Shown: piece after piece, positions 1 to 12,700 of the stretch
How positions within the stretch are numbered: position 1 is the first letter of the stretch
How the letters are laid out: each line of letters opens with the position of its first letter
Origin: Charina bottae
Lineage: Eukaryota > Chordata > Lepidosauria > Squamata > Charinaidae
Reading direction: 5' to 3'
Length of the DNA: 64,000 nt
Assembly (NCBI GenBank): GCA_023362775.1
Contig: JALMGJ010000001.1
Location: 94,644,501 to 94,708,500 of the forward strand
Translations under genes and position numbers: made by a program
Notes under the pieces: model-generated
The model's input: the letters and a program-made list of their open reading frames with translations, nothing else
What the model was told of the DNA's origin: nothing
The model's database searches: none

Positions 1-571
1 TAGCTTTCAGATGAAATCAAGAATTGAACTTAGATAAGCAAAACCCTATAACCCTCACCCAGTGGAAAGAAGTTAAGAAAGAAGTTTAGAAATATTGACT
101 GCGTTCACACAAGACACTAAACCCTAAATATGGGTTAACAGAACATAGTTGCTATGTTCAGTTGTTTGTTATGTTCAAGTAATATGTTTTTCTCAAATCA
201 GTAAACTATAGTGACTTAACAAAATGGACTGATTCACACAATATGCTAGGATGAGGGCTGGGTTCCAACTATATACTGAACCCAAGAATATTCAGCCTCA
301 TTTCATCTAGTCTAGTTTGTGCAAACCCAGGGGTCCTGTTCAGTTAGAAGTGAATAGGAAAAAAGAGCAGAGGGGATAAGAAGGGTGTCTGTGGATTGGG
401 TATCGTAGCATAAATTCCTATAGCGTTGGCTCCCAGTCCTGCATCAAAGCTTCCTTCCTGCTAACTCCAGAGGCAAGCTGTAACCTTACTGTAAGGGAAA
501 TGCATTCTGCATGTGCCCAAATGTTCATTAGCACTGAGAATGCTAAGTTTGCCATCCTTTGTCCCACTCAG

Positions 572-708
572 GTCTGCATGCAGTACCTAAAGGACACAAA
601 TATGCTCTTTGTTGGGGGCCTGATTGTGGCTGTGGCTGTAGAGCATTGGAACCTGCACAAGCGGATTGCGCTCCGGGTGTTGCTAATTGTCGGTGTGAAG
701 CCTGCACT
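572..708 (+). CDS. SLC13A5: SLC13A5 exon a (first in window)
   Basis: Starts at valine of [13 protein letters not shown] after an AG acceptor and ends in phase 2 before gtaagt. It covers an early transmembrane segment ([10 protein letters not shown]). The ATG at 500 upstream is intronic and is not a start codon. Confidence 0.93.
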
Positions 709-3700
709 GTAAGTAGTAACTGTTCTCTCCCTTTTCCCAAAGTTAGGCCAGGTTGGATTAAACATGTTGAGGAGATTAAGGCTATTATGCAAAAATGGCA
801 CATGCACGTCTGGAGATTTTATTTTTCCCCTCCTGAATATGCAGACCCTGGTTGTATTCAGTCAGAGCAGGGGGAAATCCATAGGTTTTCAGTTTGATCC
901 CAAGGAGCTAATCTTCATTGAATAGATCAGGGTTTCCCAATCAGGGTTCTGTGGAACTCTCGGGTTCTGCGAGAGGTCACTAGCGGTTCCCTGAGAGATC
1001 ACAATTTATTTAAAAAAATCTTTCAAATTCGGGCAACTTCACATTAAAAAGGTAAGTTTCATTCTTTATTTTTAGTTTAAGAACACTGTTCATGCATATC
1101 TACAGGCCTACCCATGAAACGAATATGATAATTTTGTAACTTCTGGCCTATATCTGAGCCTGAATGTGCAGGGGTTCCCCAAGGCCTGAAAAATATTTCA
1201 AGGGTTCCTCCAGGGTCAAAAAGTTGAGAGAGGCTGGAATAGATCATTGAACTGGCAGCAAAAACCCAGATCACCACCAGATGGCAGCAAAGAGACCTAG
1301 ATATAGATGTGGTGTCCCTAGCTTACAGTATGATACTCTTTCCCCCACTATGTCCCTTTCCAGCCTGATGTTGGGATTTATGGGGGTTACGGCCTTCCTG
1401 TCCATGTGGATCAGCAACACCGCAACCACTGCCATGATGGTTCCCATCGTCCAGGCTGTTCTGGACCAGATGAACAATTCAGAGCAAGGCCTGACGGTCC
1501 TGGAAGCCACTGCTGGACACATCAACAATGCTATTGAATTGGAAGGGAAGGTGTCCACAGGCCTCTCCTCAGTCCAAGGTGAGTGGGTTCCCTCCCCAGC
1601 AGATAGAAGAAAACAACATTTCTGGAATTCATTTGGGATTTACATCCTTGGCAGCTTATGAGGAAAACCTGGGCTACTGATTTAAGCTACAAAAATACTA
1701 CATACTTCATGGACTAAACGGGAGAGTGCAATGACACAGATCATTGGCGATCACTCGTAGCCGAGTAAGATTGTCTTCCAAGGGTAAAATTTTAACAGTG
1801 GATCCGTAAGTGGCTGTAAAGGCCAACTCAATGACACAGATATGATATGGGTGAAAGTAAATGAGAATCTTGCGTCCTCTTAAAGGTAAACAGATTAATC
1901 AGTTGGCTGACATACGTAGGGCCCAGAGGCCACTAAGGGCAAAAAAGTATTTTGCAGTGTGTCCTTTTTGTATTTCCTGCTCTTTGGGGCCCCTTGTTAT
2001 CTTTAGTTGGTTACATAGATGCGTATTTAATTGCTTTAATATATAGAAATAAGAAGAACATGCAGAAATACAAAAAGAAAAGAAAAACAAAAGCAAACTG
2101 AAACAAGAGAGGAAAAAGAACAAGAACAAAGAAATGATATATTATAAGACATAGATTTTAAATACAGCATTGCAAGATTCAATGCTCACATATAGCAGTA
2201 CTGATCAATGTTTTCAATAAAAGGCCAGTTCACAAATCGAGAGCAAATGCAAATCATTAAATCAAAGGATGTGCAATTTTTCCATTGTAACTGAATATTT
2301 TTTCCTATGCCCTACTCTTCATAAAACCATAATTCTTCATATATTGATACATTACAATATTTCAACATATAGTTCAAAATTACATTCACGTCTTTAAAAC
2401 CTATTACTCTTCCCAAGACCATATTAACAAACTTATGGATAAATAGGGCAGTGGTTGGACAAGCCCATGTCATATATGTAAGTCCCCCCATCATGTTATA
2501 TATTTAACATAATGTTGACAACCAACTCTTTTTAAATGTTCTTCGAGGTTTTAAACATTCTCCAATAAACATGGGGAAAAAAACCTTTTGTTGAATGAGT
2601 CTCATCAAACCTACTTAATATTCTTTCAGACTCTTAGCCATTGATTTTTCAATATGGTATATTCTAACTCTTTATTTCAGAGTTCTTGCAAATAACTAGT
2701 ACTGCCCTAAATTATCGACTAAAGAAAACCCTGTAGGTTTGGAATAATCCAAAATGCTATTTTTCAATATTGATAATAAGGAACTTTTGATGTCTAACAC
2801 ATTTGGACTAGGGCTGATAGTTGTTTTTAACTTGATTGTTCGAATTCCATAAAAAAACAGAGTTTAAAATATGTGCTCAGTGATAAAGCTGAAAATCAAA
2901 AAAGTTAAACTGCCCATCTCTATATAGTAGCCATACTTTGGACAGAGAATGTAAAAGTTTGTCTTTTTCACAAAAACTTCCTTAATAACTTATAGATCTT
3001 TTAAAAATATAAGGTATTATCATAGGAATCCCTCTCAGTACATATATATCCATCCTGAATAATACTCACTTTTACAATATTTACCCTTCCTCATATACTC
3101 ATTGGGATATTTAAACATAGACTTGATCAAATATTATCAGTTTTCATCTGATAAACAATTTTACATCTAAAAATAAAAAGAGTTTCAATTCATACTCACA
3201 TTTTTACAAATATCCCTGGATACATTAGAACCAATAGGAAGTATATGAGACAGTCCAATTAATTGAGTAGCCTGAGAATTGACTTTTTTACTATATCAAT
3301 ACATGTGGTGGATTTTGGCGGTGCCGCTAGTTCTCAGGAAAGAGGGAGCACATTCCAAGGAGGTGGAGGAGATAAGCGGGGGCACAGTCGGGGAGGCAAT
3401 GGTGGGAAAACGAAGAGGTTCAGGATAGCCCCACCCTAGAGTCTCCCAGGTTATTTCCCCTTAGGTTAGGTAGAGTAGCTTTAGTCTGGCAAGATTCTGT
3501 CTGTACGGTGTGGGCAAATAAAGAACTGGAGTTTGAATGGACTGACTCTTCGTTGTTCTTGGGCTGAGCCTGATAATACATTTTGGCAAAAACATATTTA
3601 TCAGTAAGAAATAATCTATCAGCGTATAGTAACTGTGTATTCAGTTGCTTTTATGCCTATAATAAGACAGGCATAATAGTTCCAATATCAAATTAAATAT

Positions 3701-6700
3701 AAGAGGAAATACCTTGATCAGTTCCATGAATCATGTTGATAGATGAGGCGATAATTCTACTTGTATCAACCCTGGCTGAAGAATTACACAATTACATTTT
3801 TATCCAATTAATTTGACTAAAACTTGTTTCAATAAATTTCAGCTTCACCATATCCAAGGCCCTTTTCCAATGCCAATGAAATTCTACTGCTGATTCCAAT
3901 TTTTCTGAAGGTGTATAATTAATAGTCAATTAATACTCAAATATCATCCAGGGCTTGTTTCCCTTTCATAAAACCAGATTGTGATGGGTAGATAAGCAAA
4001 GGTAATCTCATTTGTAATCTACATGCCAGAATCAAAATTTTAGCATCAACATTTAACTAAGTAATCAAATAATCATGTGCATAATCAGTAGACACTTCAC
4101 CAGCCTTCAGAATTAGTTATTGATCCTCATTAAAATAAATTGAAAAAAAGTTTTCTTAAAAAGGATTGTTACAAACCACCAACAATATGGGAACAAAATT
4201 CAGTCCCTTTCTTCTACAATTCAGTAAGATAAGCATCAGCTCCAGGATGCTTTTCTTGTCATAAATTTAATAGTATCTATTATTTTCTGCAGAAGTAAAG
4301 GTGTAGCTAAAAAAACAGCATGATCATGTGTGATGTCTGGAAGAACAACGTTATTCAAGAAGCAATTAATTTCTGCCGTGGTAACCTTTGTCTCAGTATT
4401 ATAAAGTCAAGTGTAAAAAATAATAATAATTTTAAAAACTTGCTGATTTGTTAAAGTTATTATGTAATTTGCCCTTCGCATCCTTAACAGTGTAGATTAT
4501 GTTACTTTGAAGTTGCTGTTTCAATCAACAAGTCAATCATCTTATCAGGGCACTCCCAATATCATTGCTTTATGCAATTCAGTACAATTTTGGCTTCAAG
4601 TGCAGAAAGAGAATTAAATTCCAATTTGGCAAATGTAAAAGCTTTGTATACTTCTGCTGTAGGTTGTCTTGCATATATATTCAAAGTTTCTTTAACCATT
4701 ACCCTGATGTTCAGATTTTTTAATTCTTCTTTTTCCAGGAGGCATGTGCAATAATAGTGATAGTACATATAAAATATGATCTTGAGTATGGCGTAATGGT
4801 TAAAGAGTGGAACTGGCACAGGGAAGATCCAGAGTCCCCCAGCCAAAGAATATTCTTGTTATGAAGGATTTAAAACTTGTCATATATCTAACAAATTAAA
4901 CTTCAGTGTAGAAGCTAGTAACGTTTTCAATGTACAAGAATGAAATTTAATTGGAGTAGTATTATAGTCTAACAAAGGATTGAAAACTTGATGAAAATAT
5001 CTAGCCATAACTATCTGATCCATAGATAAATTAAGAAGCTATTTAAAACAGTTATGTAAAAAACTCAGGATGATGTTTAGTAGGGCCATAGACATTAATG
5101 AATGCAATACAATTATTAGACGATCCGATTAATGAAAGGAAGCCTTCTAACTGTGACTGATGCCCTCATCCAGTGTTTTCAACCTTGGCCATTTTCAGCC
5201 AGGGGGAATTCTGGGAGTTGAAGTCCACATAACTGAAAATGGCCAAGTCTGAAAAACACTGCCCTCATCACTTTCTGTTTAGACTACTGCAACATGCTTT
5301 ACATGGGGCTGACCTTGAAAACAACTCAGAAATTGCAGTTGGTTCAAAATGCAGCGTCTGACTACTAATGGGAGGAGTGGCGTTGAACCGATGCTGCATT
5401 AGCTACAGTAGGTTTCCAAGCCGAATTCAAGCTGCTGATTTTAACTAACAAAGTCCTACAAGGCTCAGCACCTCTGTACTTTCAAGACTGTCTTTCCCAA
5501 GCTGGTCCTTTGCCATCATCCCAACAAGGATAGCAGAGGGCCGCCGCCACACCAGAAGTGAAAGGAATGGGGGCCCAGAAATGTGTGTGTGTGTATATTT
5601 CTATCCTGGAAAAAGAAAAAAATTTAATTCCTTTGGGTCCTGCTTGAGGAATACCTTTTTCATGTGATTCAATAACCAAGGCTTTAAACTCTGCCATGTT
5701 CTTAGCCAGAGTCTTTACCTCATGTCCAAGTTACTGTTTCCATTCATCCACTGAAATCCTGACTTGCATAAATTCAGTTATTCTAAAAGACTTTAACTTA
5801 TGAACGATACCTCTGAACATAAAGAGCAACCCCAGGTTAGTTACATTATCTGTTGGTAATTTCTCCTGTGGAATTAATGGCTTTTTAGCGACTTGATGTC
5901 AGCCCTTCGAGGTAGAAGAAATACTGGCACTCTGCTTTATTAATATAGGCTGCAGTAACAGAACCTTGACAGTGTTTCTCCTTCCCACCCTCTTATACCA
6001 AAGAGAGTCAAGACAGGGCAGTCTTGAGTTTCTTTCTCATACTCTTTCTCATACTTGCCTGGTTTTTTTTTTTAGATTTTTTATCCCACCTTTATTATTT
6101 TTATAAATAACTCAAGGTGGGGAACATACATAATACTCCTTCCTCCTCCTATTTTCCCCACAACAACAACCCTGTGAGGTGAGTTGGGCTGAGAGGGAGT
6201 GATTGGCCCAAGGTCACCCAGCTGGCTTTCATGCCTAAGGTGAGACTAGAACTCTCAGTCTCCTGGTTTCCCATTGGCTCCTTCCTAGGGCTGAGAGACA
6301 GGGATTGGCCCAAGGTCACCCAGCCGGCTTTCGTGCTTAAGGCGGGACTAGAACTCTCAGTCTCCTGGTTTCTAGCCCATTGCCTTAACCACTAGACCAA
6401 ACCACGCTATGCTCATGTTTTACTAACAGTTGCTGCATATTTTCTCCAACTTCTACTCTGCACTCCTCTACAGAAGAACCTTTTCCTTTCCCTCTGAAGT
6501 TGAAATGAGGTGGATCAGTTTCTCTTCCTTTTGCCTTTGGACCCATAATTTATCACCACAGAGCAATAACTTAAACGGAGAGAAATAAAAGGTGTTTTCT
6601 GCTTACTGATGAAACAATAAAGCAGTCAAAGATAAGGAGATTACCACCTAATCACTGGAGAGGTCCCAAGCCAGTGTTTCTCAACGTTTTGTTGTTGTTG

Positions 6701-9700
6701 TTCAGTCGTTTAGTCGTGTCCGACTCTTCGTGACCTCATGGACCATAGCACGCCACGCCTTCCTGTCCTCCACTGTCTCCCGGAGTTTACTCAAATTCAT
6801 GTTCATTACATCGGTGATGCTATCTAACCATCTCATCCTCTGCCATCCCCTTCTCCTTTTGCCTTCAGTCTTTCCCAGCATCAGGGTCTTTTCCAGTGAG
6901 TCCTCTCTTCGCATTAGGTGGCCAAAGTATTTGAGCTTCAGCTTCAGCATCTGTCCTTCCAATGAGCAGTCAGGGTTGATTTCCTTTAGGATTGACTGGT
7001 TTGACCTCCTTGCAGTCCAAGGGACTCTCAAGAGTCTTCTCCAGCACCACAGTTCGAAAGCATCAATTCTTCGGCGCTCAGCCTTCCTTATGGTCCAACT
7101 CTCACAGCCATACGTTACTACTGGGAAAACTATAGCTTTAACTATACGGACCTTTGTCGGCAAGGTGACGTCTCTGCTTTTTAATATGCTGTCTAGGTTT
7201 GCCATAGCTTTCGTCCCAAGGAGCAAGCGTCTTTTAATTTCATGGCTGCAGTCACCGTCTGCGGTGATCTTGGAGCCCAAGAAAATAAAATCTCTCATTT
7301 TATTTTCTCAACCTTAGCAACTTTAAAGTATGTGGACTTCAACTCTCAGAATTCCCCAGCCAGCTTTGCTGGCTGCGGAATTCTGGGAATTGAAGTCCAC
7401 AAACCTTAAAGTTGCCAAGGTTGAGAAACACTGTCCCAAGCTATACTCCACCATTTCAGCCAGGGGAGGGAATGACTCTTGTGCTTCTAACAAATTGGTC
7501 TCAAATATTACAGATTTGAGCTTCTTTGGTTAGATTCATATACCATGCTAGGGCCATGTTTCTATTAACCATGCTTGGTTGAATAATCTGCAACTGACTG
7601 AATTCACACATCTTATCACAAGATTTGGCAATACAGAAATTCAGTAGATAAATAAACCAAAGTTTGCAAACTACAGCAGCTGGGTTCATACACCCACAAA
7701 CACAGCACATTATGGCTTATTGCAATGTATAAATTGAGTCTCTGTGGATTAACATGCCAAGTGCTTTGGAATGTTTGTGACAAAACCCATGAATCCAATT
7801 AAAATCTGAAACATTATGTCTGAACTCTTTCTGTTCCTCAGGCCTGAATCCTCAGCATTTTTGCTTGGGAACGATTCTCACTGATGAAATCTAAAGCAAG
7901 CTGTTTGCTATCAGAAGATGTAATAATGGCTATCAGTTTAAATGGCTAAACACCCACATATAAACTACAAAGACTAGAACATTGTTTCTCAGCTGTGGCA
8001 ATTTTAAGATGTGTGGACTTCAACTCCCATGGCTGGCTGGGGAATTCTGGGAGTTGAAGTCCACACATCTTAAAATTGCCACAGCTGAGAGACACTGGAC
8101 TAGAAGCTATCAGTCATGGCAGAGTGAAAGCTCCACGTTCAGAGAGAATACACCTCCATATAGCAGATGCTTAGGACAGATACTAGGAAGAAACTCCTGC
8201 TTCTGAGCATTGGGAGCAGGTATTAGGGGCATAATCGAAAACGGTTCTTCTGCTGATGTAGTGGATTTCAGTAATGCTGCTGGTTCTCAGGAAGGAGGGA
8301 GCACATTCCAAGGAGGGGGGCAAGTTAAAAGGAGACACAGTCCGGAATTGGAATGTGGGAAAACTAAGAGGTTCAGAATAGCCCCGCCCTAGAGCCTTCC
8401 CAGGTTATTTCCCCTTAGGTTAGGTAGAGTAGCTTTAGTCTGGCAAGATTCTGTCTGTACGGTGTGAGCAAATAAAGAACTGGAGTCTGGCTGGACTGAT
8501 TCTCTGAAGTTCTTGGGCTGGGCCTGACAGCTGTTAACTTTCAGCCCCACCGTCTCTCCTCATCACAAGGGTGATTTGTAGTAGGCCAAGCAGTGCTTGT
8601 TTTTTTCCATCTGTAGGCAATGGATACCTTCCTGATGATTCCCGAGAGCGAGACAGGGTAGCAAAGAAGCGTGTCAACAAGGGAATGACCCTGTGTGTGT
8701 GTTACGCAGCAAGCATTGGCGGGACAGCCACCCTCACAGGGACGGGCCCTAACTTGGTCCTGAAAGGCCAGATGAATCAGTAAGTGTCCTGATGAGACAT
8801 GACTTTTAAAACCAGAGCGGGGAATGTTTTTTCTCGTCCTGAGGACTCGTTCCTTCCTCCTGGGATCCCAACGGAGGCTTTGTTACTTGGAATTGGCAAC
8901 CATCCGTGAGAAATTCATTTTCCCAGCCTCATGAAAGCATCCACCCAAGTCTTGCCCATCAGATCCCCTTTTGTGAAAGAGGACACAATCTCCTTCATTG
9001 CTAGGACCCCAAATTGTGTGGGCTTCCCAGACCTGACTGCTGCCCACCCCAATTCACCTTCAGTGTGCCCTGCACCACCAGTTCAGGGCACAATCACATC
9101 TCTTTTTCTCTCCTGTTTTCCAAACAGATTGTTTCCAAAAAATGATGACATCTTGAATTTTGCTTCCTGGTTTGGATTTGCCTTCCCCAATATGTTATTG
9201 ATGCTGATGCTGGCCTGGTTTTGGCTTCAGTTTTCCTTCATGGGAATTAAGTAAGTCTTTGGGTAGATGAATGAATAATGTGTTGACAAATTAAGCCGTT
9301 CACCTTTGGGGGGAAATTTTTAGGGCCAGATTATCTGTAGGCTTGGCCTCCAGAGGGGTCTCTTCGTGGGTCATTTTCCCAATTGTCCTCTGAACAAGGG
9401 ACAGTATGCGTGTGAGTGTGGAGGAAACCATTCCTCGCTAGCTGTACGTAGGACGAGCTCAGCTACGTTTGCGCAGCATACGTAAGTCAGTTGAAGATCT
9501 AGCAACCACATTCCCACAACATACTATGCCTGGTTAGTTTTAATGTGAGCCTTTTTTGAGGCTTAGTTTGTGGGGTAAATCTAAAAATCAGTTAATTCTG
9601 TAATTAGATTAAGCATGTTGTATGAATGCAGCCCAAGATCTGTGAACTGAAAGGAATCCCTGTTGGCTTATGCCAAGCCATCTCCTTTGCTTCTAGGCTG

Positions 9701-12700
9701 GGTTTTGGCTTCTGTTGATGCCTCCCAAATTGCAGTGGTAGTTCTCACCACATATAGTACTTTTCCGGACCATCTTATTTCCTCTCCATACGTTCACTTT
9801 TCACTTCCTCTCCACTCTTTTCTTGCTGTATCCTGGCTGCTCCCTAATTCTGTGGCCTGCATTTTTCTGTCTCCTTTCCCTCTCTTCCCTCTCCTTCCCT
9901 GTTCTGAATGGATTACTGGCATGATCACATGACCTGACACACCTACCTCTGCTGGCTTGTCATTTCTTGTCCACTTTTGTCCCTTCTTATCAGCGTTGCT
10001 CAGTTCCCTTGCTTTGTTTATTTATTGTATTCCATTTGTATCCACTGCAGTCAAGAGAACTCTCAGAGGTGCTCCACTAAGAAATAAAAAACGGCCATAC
10101 TAAATACATAAACTAAGATAAGCCAATGTAAAAAGAACAATAAGCCACGGATCAGTCATTTGTGCTGTCTCAATCACCATTGGCTCTCCAGAACAGTTTG
10201 GTGTTTAATAGCTTCTGGAAGGTTAGGAGAAAGTCTGAGGTCTAGAGGGAGGCAGTTTCACAATGTAGGAGCAGCTACTAAAAAAAAAAAGACACGTGTG
10301 CATCTCAGCCCCCTTTACATTGCAGTAGTTGAGAACCACAAGCAGCTTCTCCTGGGATGTAAGAATCAGTGGGTCCATTTTGGTTGGAGGAGACGGTCCT
10401 GTATGTACTTCGGAGCCAAAAGCAGCATTTTGAATTGCATCTGGAAGCCAACAGGGAGCCAGCGTAAAGCCTGCAGCACCACTATAACATGCTCGTGGCA
10501 ACTCTTGGGCCATTGCATTCTGACCAACTGAAGGTTCTGAGCGATCTTCAAAGGCAGCCCCATGTAAAGCCAGTAGATTAGTGTCAGAGAATGGTGACAA
10601 CTGACCATCTGCCCTCTATCCCACTTGGCAAGAAAAGCCTGGCCAGCTGCCTGACCATTCACTTCTGCCTTCAGCTTTCGGAAAACCTGGGGTTGTGGAA
10701 CCCAAAAGACTGAGAAGGAGAAGGCTACTCTCAGCGTGCTGAAGGAGGAGTACCGAAAGTTGGGGCCCATCTCCTTTGCCGAAGTCAACGTCCTCATTAT
10801 TTTCACACTGCTGATTCTCCTCTGGTTCACCCGAGATCCGGGCTTCGTCCCTGGCTGGGCTACTGTTCTCTTCAATAATGACAAAGAGTGAGTGGATGTT
10901 GCAACTGCCTTGCAAAGACTGAGTCTACACTGAGAATGCTTTGGGTATCTTCCCAGATTCCACTGAGCTTGTGATTGACCGTGAATCAGCAGAACACCAT
11001 TGCTTTTGCTTATGTTGAAGACATAAATGTAAATTAGCAGCATGCAGTCCAGATGGAGGGAAAGCAGATAATTGTAAGCAGGATTGTTACAACTGAGGCT
11101 TTATAGTACAGTGGTTAGCATGTGGCATTTTGTCATCATGGACTGAGTTCAAATCCCTGATTAGCTGTGAAGCTTAGTGAATAGCTTTGGGCAAACCCTG
11201 CCTCTCTCTGCAGGATGTTTATGAGATAATCCAATGGACATCATCATCCTGATCTATTTGGAGGGAGGTCAGGAGATACCATCAGATGTGTGACAAATAT
11301 TGACCCAAGTCAGACATACAATTGATCTCCGAGTTGTTTATATTTCAAAGAAGTTGAAACACAGTCATTCGGTAAATTGAGGCAAAGCTGAGGGAGATCT
11401 TGTTGATTTGCTAAATCACTACCAAACAGAGCATTATACACATGTTCCAGGAGAGGTTCAGGGCTGAGGAATGGGGATCTTGATTCCCCTCATACAGAGT
11501 GGCTTGTGCACCCTCCAAGATGTTTTGCAGCAGGGCTCAGGAAGGCTGAAGTGGACTGAACCTTTCCCACTTGTTGGCTTGTTGCTTCAGGGGCTGAAAA
11601 ATGAGATGGGCACCAGTTCTCAGTTCTCCTTCATCATTTTCTAAAACTCATTCCAGGTATGTGACAGATGCCACTGTGGCCATTTTTGTGGCCCTACTGC
11701 TCTTCATCGTTCCTGCCACGAAGCCCAGATGTGGTTCCTGCAGCCAGAACAGCTGTGATCTGGAAGAGGCTGAGGAAGGTAAAGGATGAAAACCCACTAC
11801 TTTCTTCCCCAGTCTTGGGAACTTTCAGGCACCTTATCTTCTGCCTTTCAACTACATAAGAGTGGTATCTTCTTAAGAGGCATGGCAGGAAGGAGGTTGC
11901 TCTTCAAGGGATGGAATCAGAAGGCTTTTGAGACCTAGGATAAATGCTGCTGTATGGTGCTCTGTGTTGCCACGTTGAACAGAATGTTCCTGTTTAACTA
12001 GGTCATGTGGGGGCTTAGCAAGGTTGTGGATGCTTCAAAAATTATTCAGAGGTGCTTCAGAACTTACATGGCAGGTTGAAAAAAAAGTCAGGCTGCTTTA
12101 ATGCATAGAAGAGAGGTGTGCTTGCTCGAGGTCCAAAGCATTTCTTCCAAAGCATTTTTGAAATATGCATATTCTCTAGTTTTAGATTAGTTTTAGTTCA
12201 AACAGCTGAGAGATCATAAAAATAGCTATTCCCAGTTTGACCAAGGCATCTGTAATTGTGTGTTATCGATGGGGACCATCTGACTGTATTAGCTGTGTCC
12301 TAAAAATATAACCAGTGCGTACCATTCTCCAGACTGGTTCAACAGTGTAGTTTAGACAAAACATGTATTCTTCACAATGGCATTAAGCCTTTGATCTACT
12401 TTCTTGGAAAGAAAGTGTTGGTACTTGGCAATGTTTAGCCAGTTTGGTCTAGTGGTTAAGGTGCTGGGCTAGAAACCAGGAGACTGAGAGTTCTAGTCCT
12501 GCCTTAGGCATGAAAGCCGGCTGGGTGACCTTGGGCCAGTCCTTGTCTCTCAGCCCTAGGAAGGAGCCAATGGCAAACCAGGAGACTGTGAGTTCTAGTC
12601 CCGCCTTAGGCACGAAAGCCGGCTGCGTGACCCTGGGCCAGTCACTCTCTCTCAGCCCAACTCACCTCACAGGGTTGTTGTTGTGGGGAAAATAGGAGGA

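Larger units (their letters stand above)
2290..5142 (-). mobile_element. Degenerate L1 LINE (ORF2 remnant), antisense
   Basis: Read on the minus strand, broken ORF2 blocks appear in order. These are a 'KASW..ADAYLTE' block near 4240, an RT block with [13 protein letters not shown] and [14 protein letters not shown] near 3960-4060, a finger/palm block ending INWIKM near 3800, and a C-terminal [15 protein letters not shown] block near 2440. Many stops and frameshifts show an old dead copy. It is interrupted by a solo LTR at 3304-3575. The AT-rich stretch 2040-2290 may be its 3' tail. Confidence 0.72.

Noticed and set aside
500..571. ATG at 500 as start of an SLC13A5 isoform
   Set aside because: The reading frame reaches the exon but the bases before 572 show a normal pyrimidine-rich acceptor and no similarity to the protein.
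6686..7303. Ruminant DNA contamination
   Set aside because: The BovB is flanked by its own target duplication inside a local hAT element that has other copies in the window.
10366..11043. 225-codon minus-strand frame
   Set aside because: It reads antisense through the SLC13A5 exon at 10675-10887 and into an antisense CR1 fragment.
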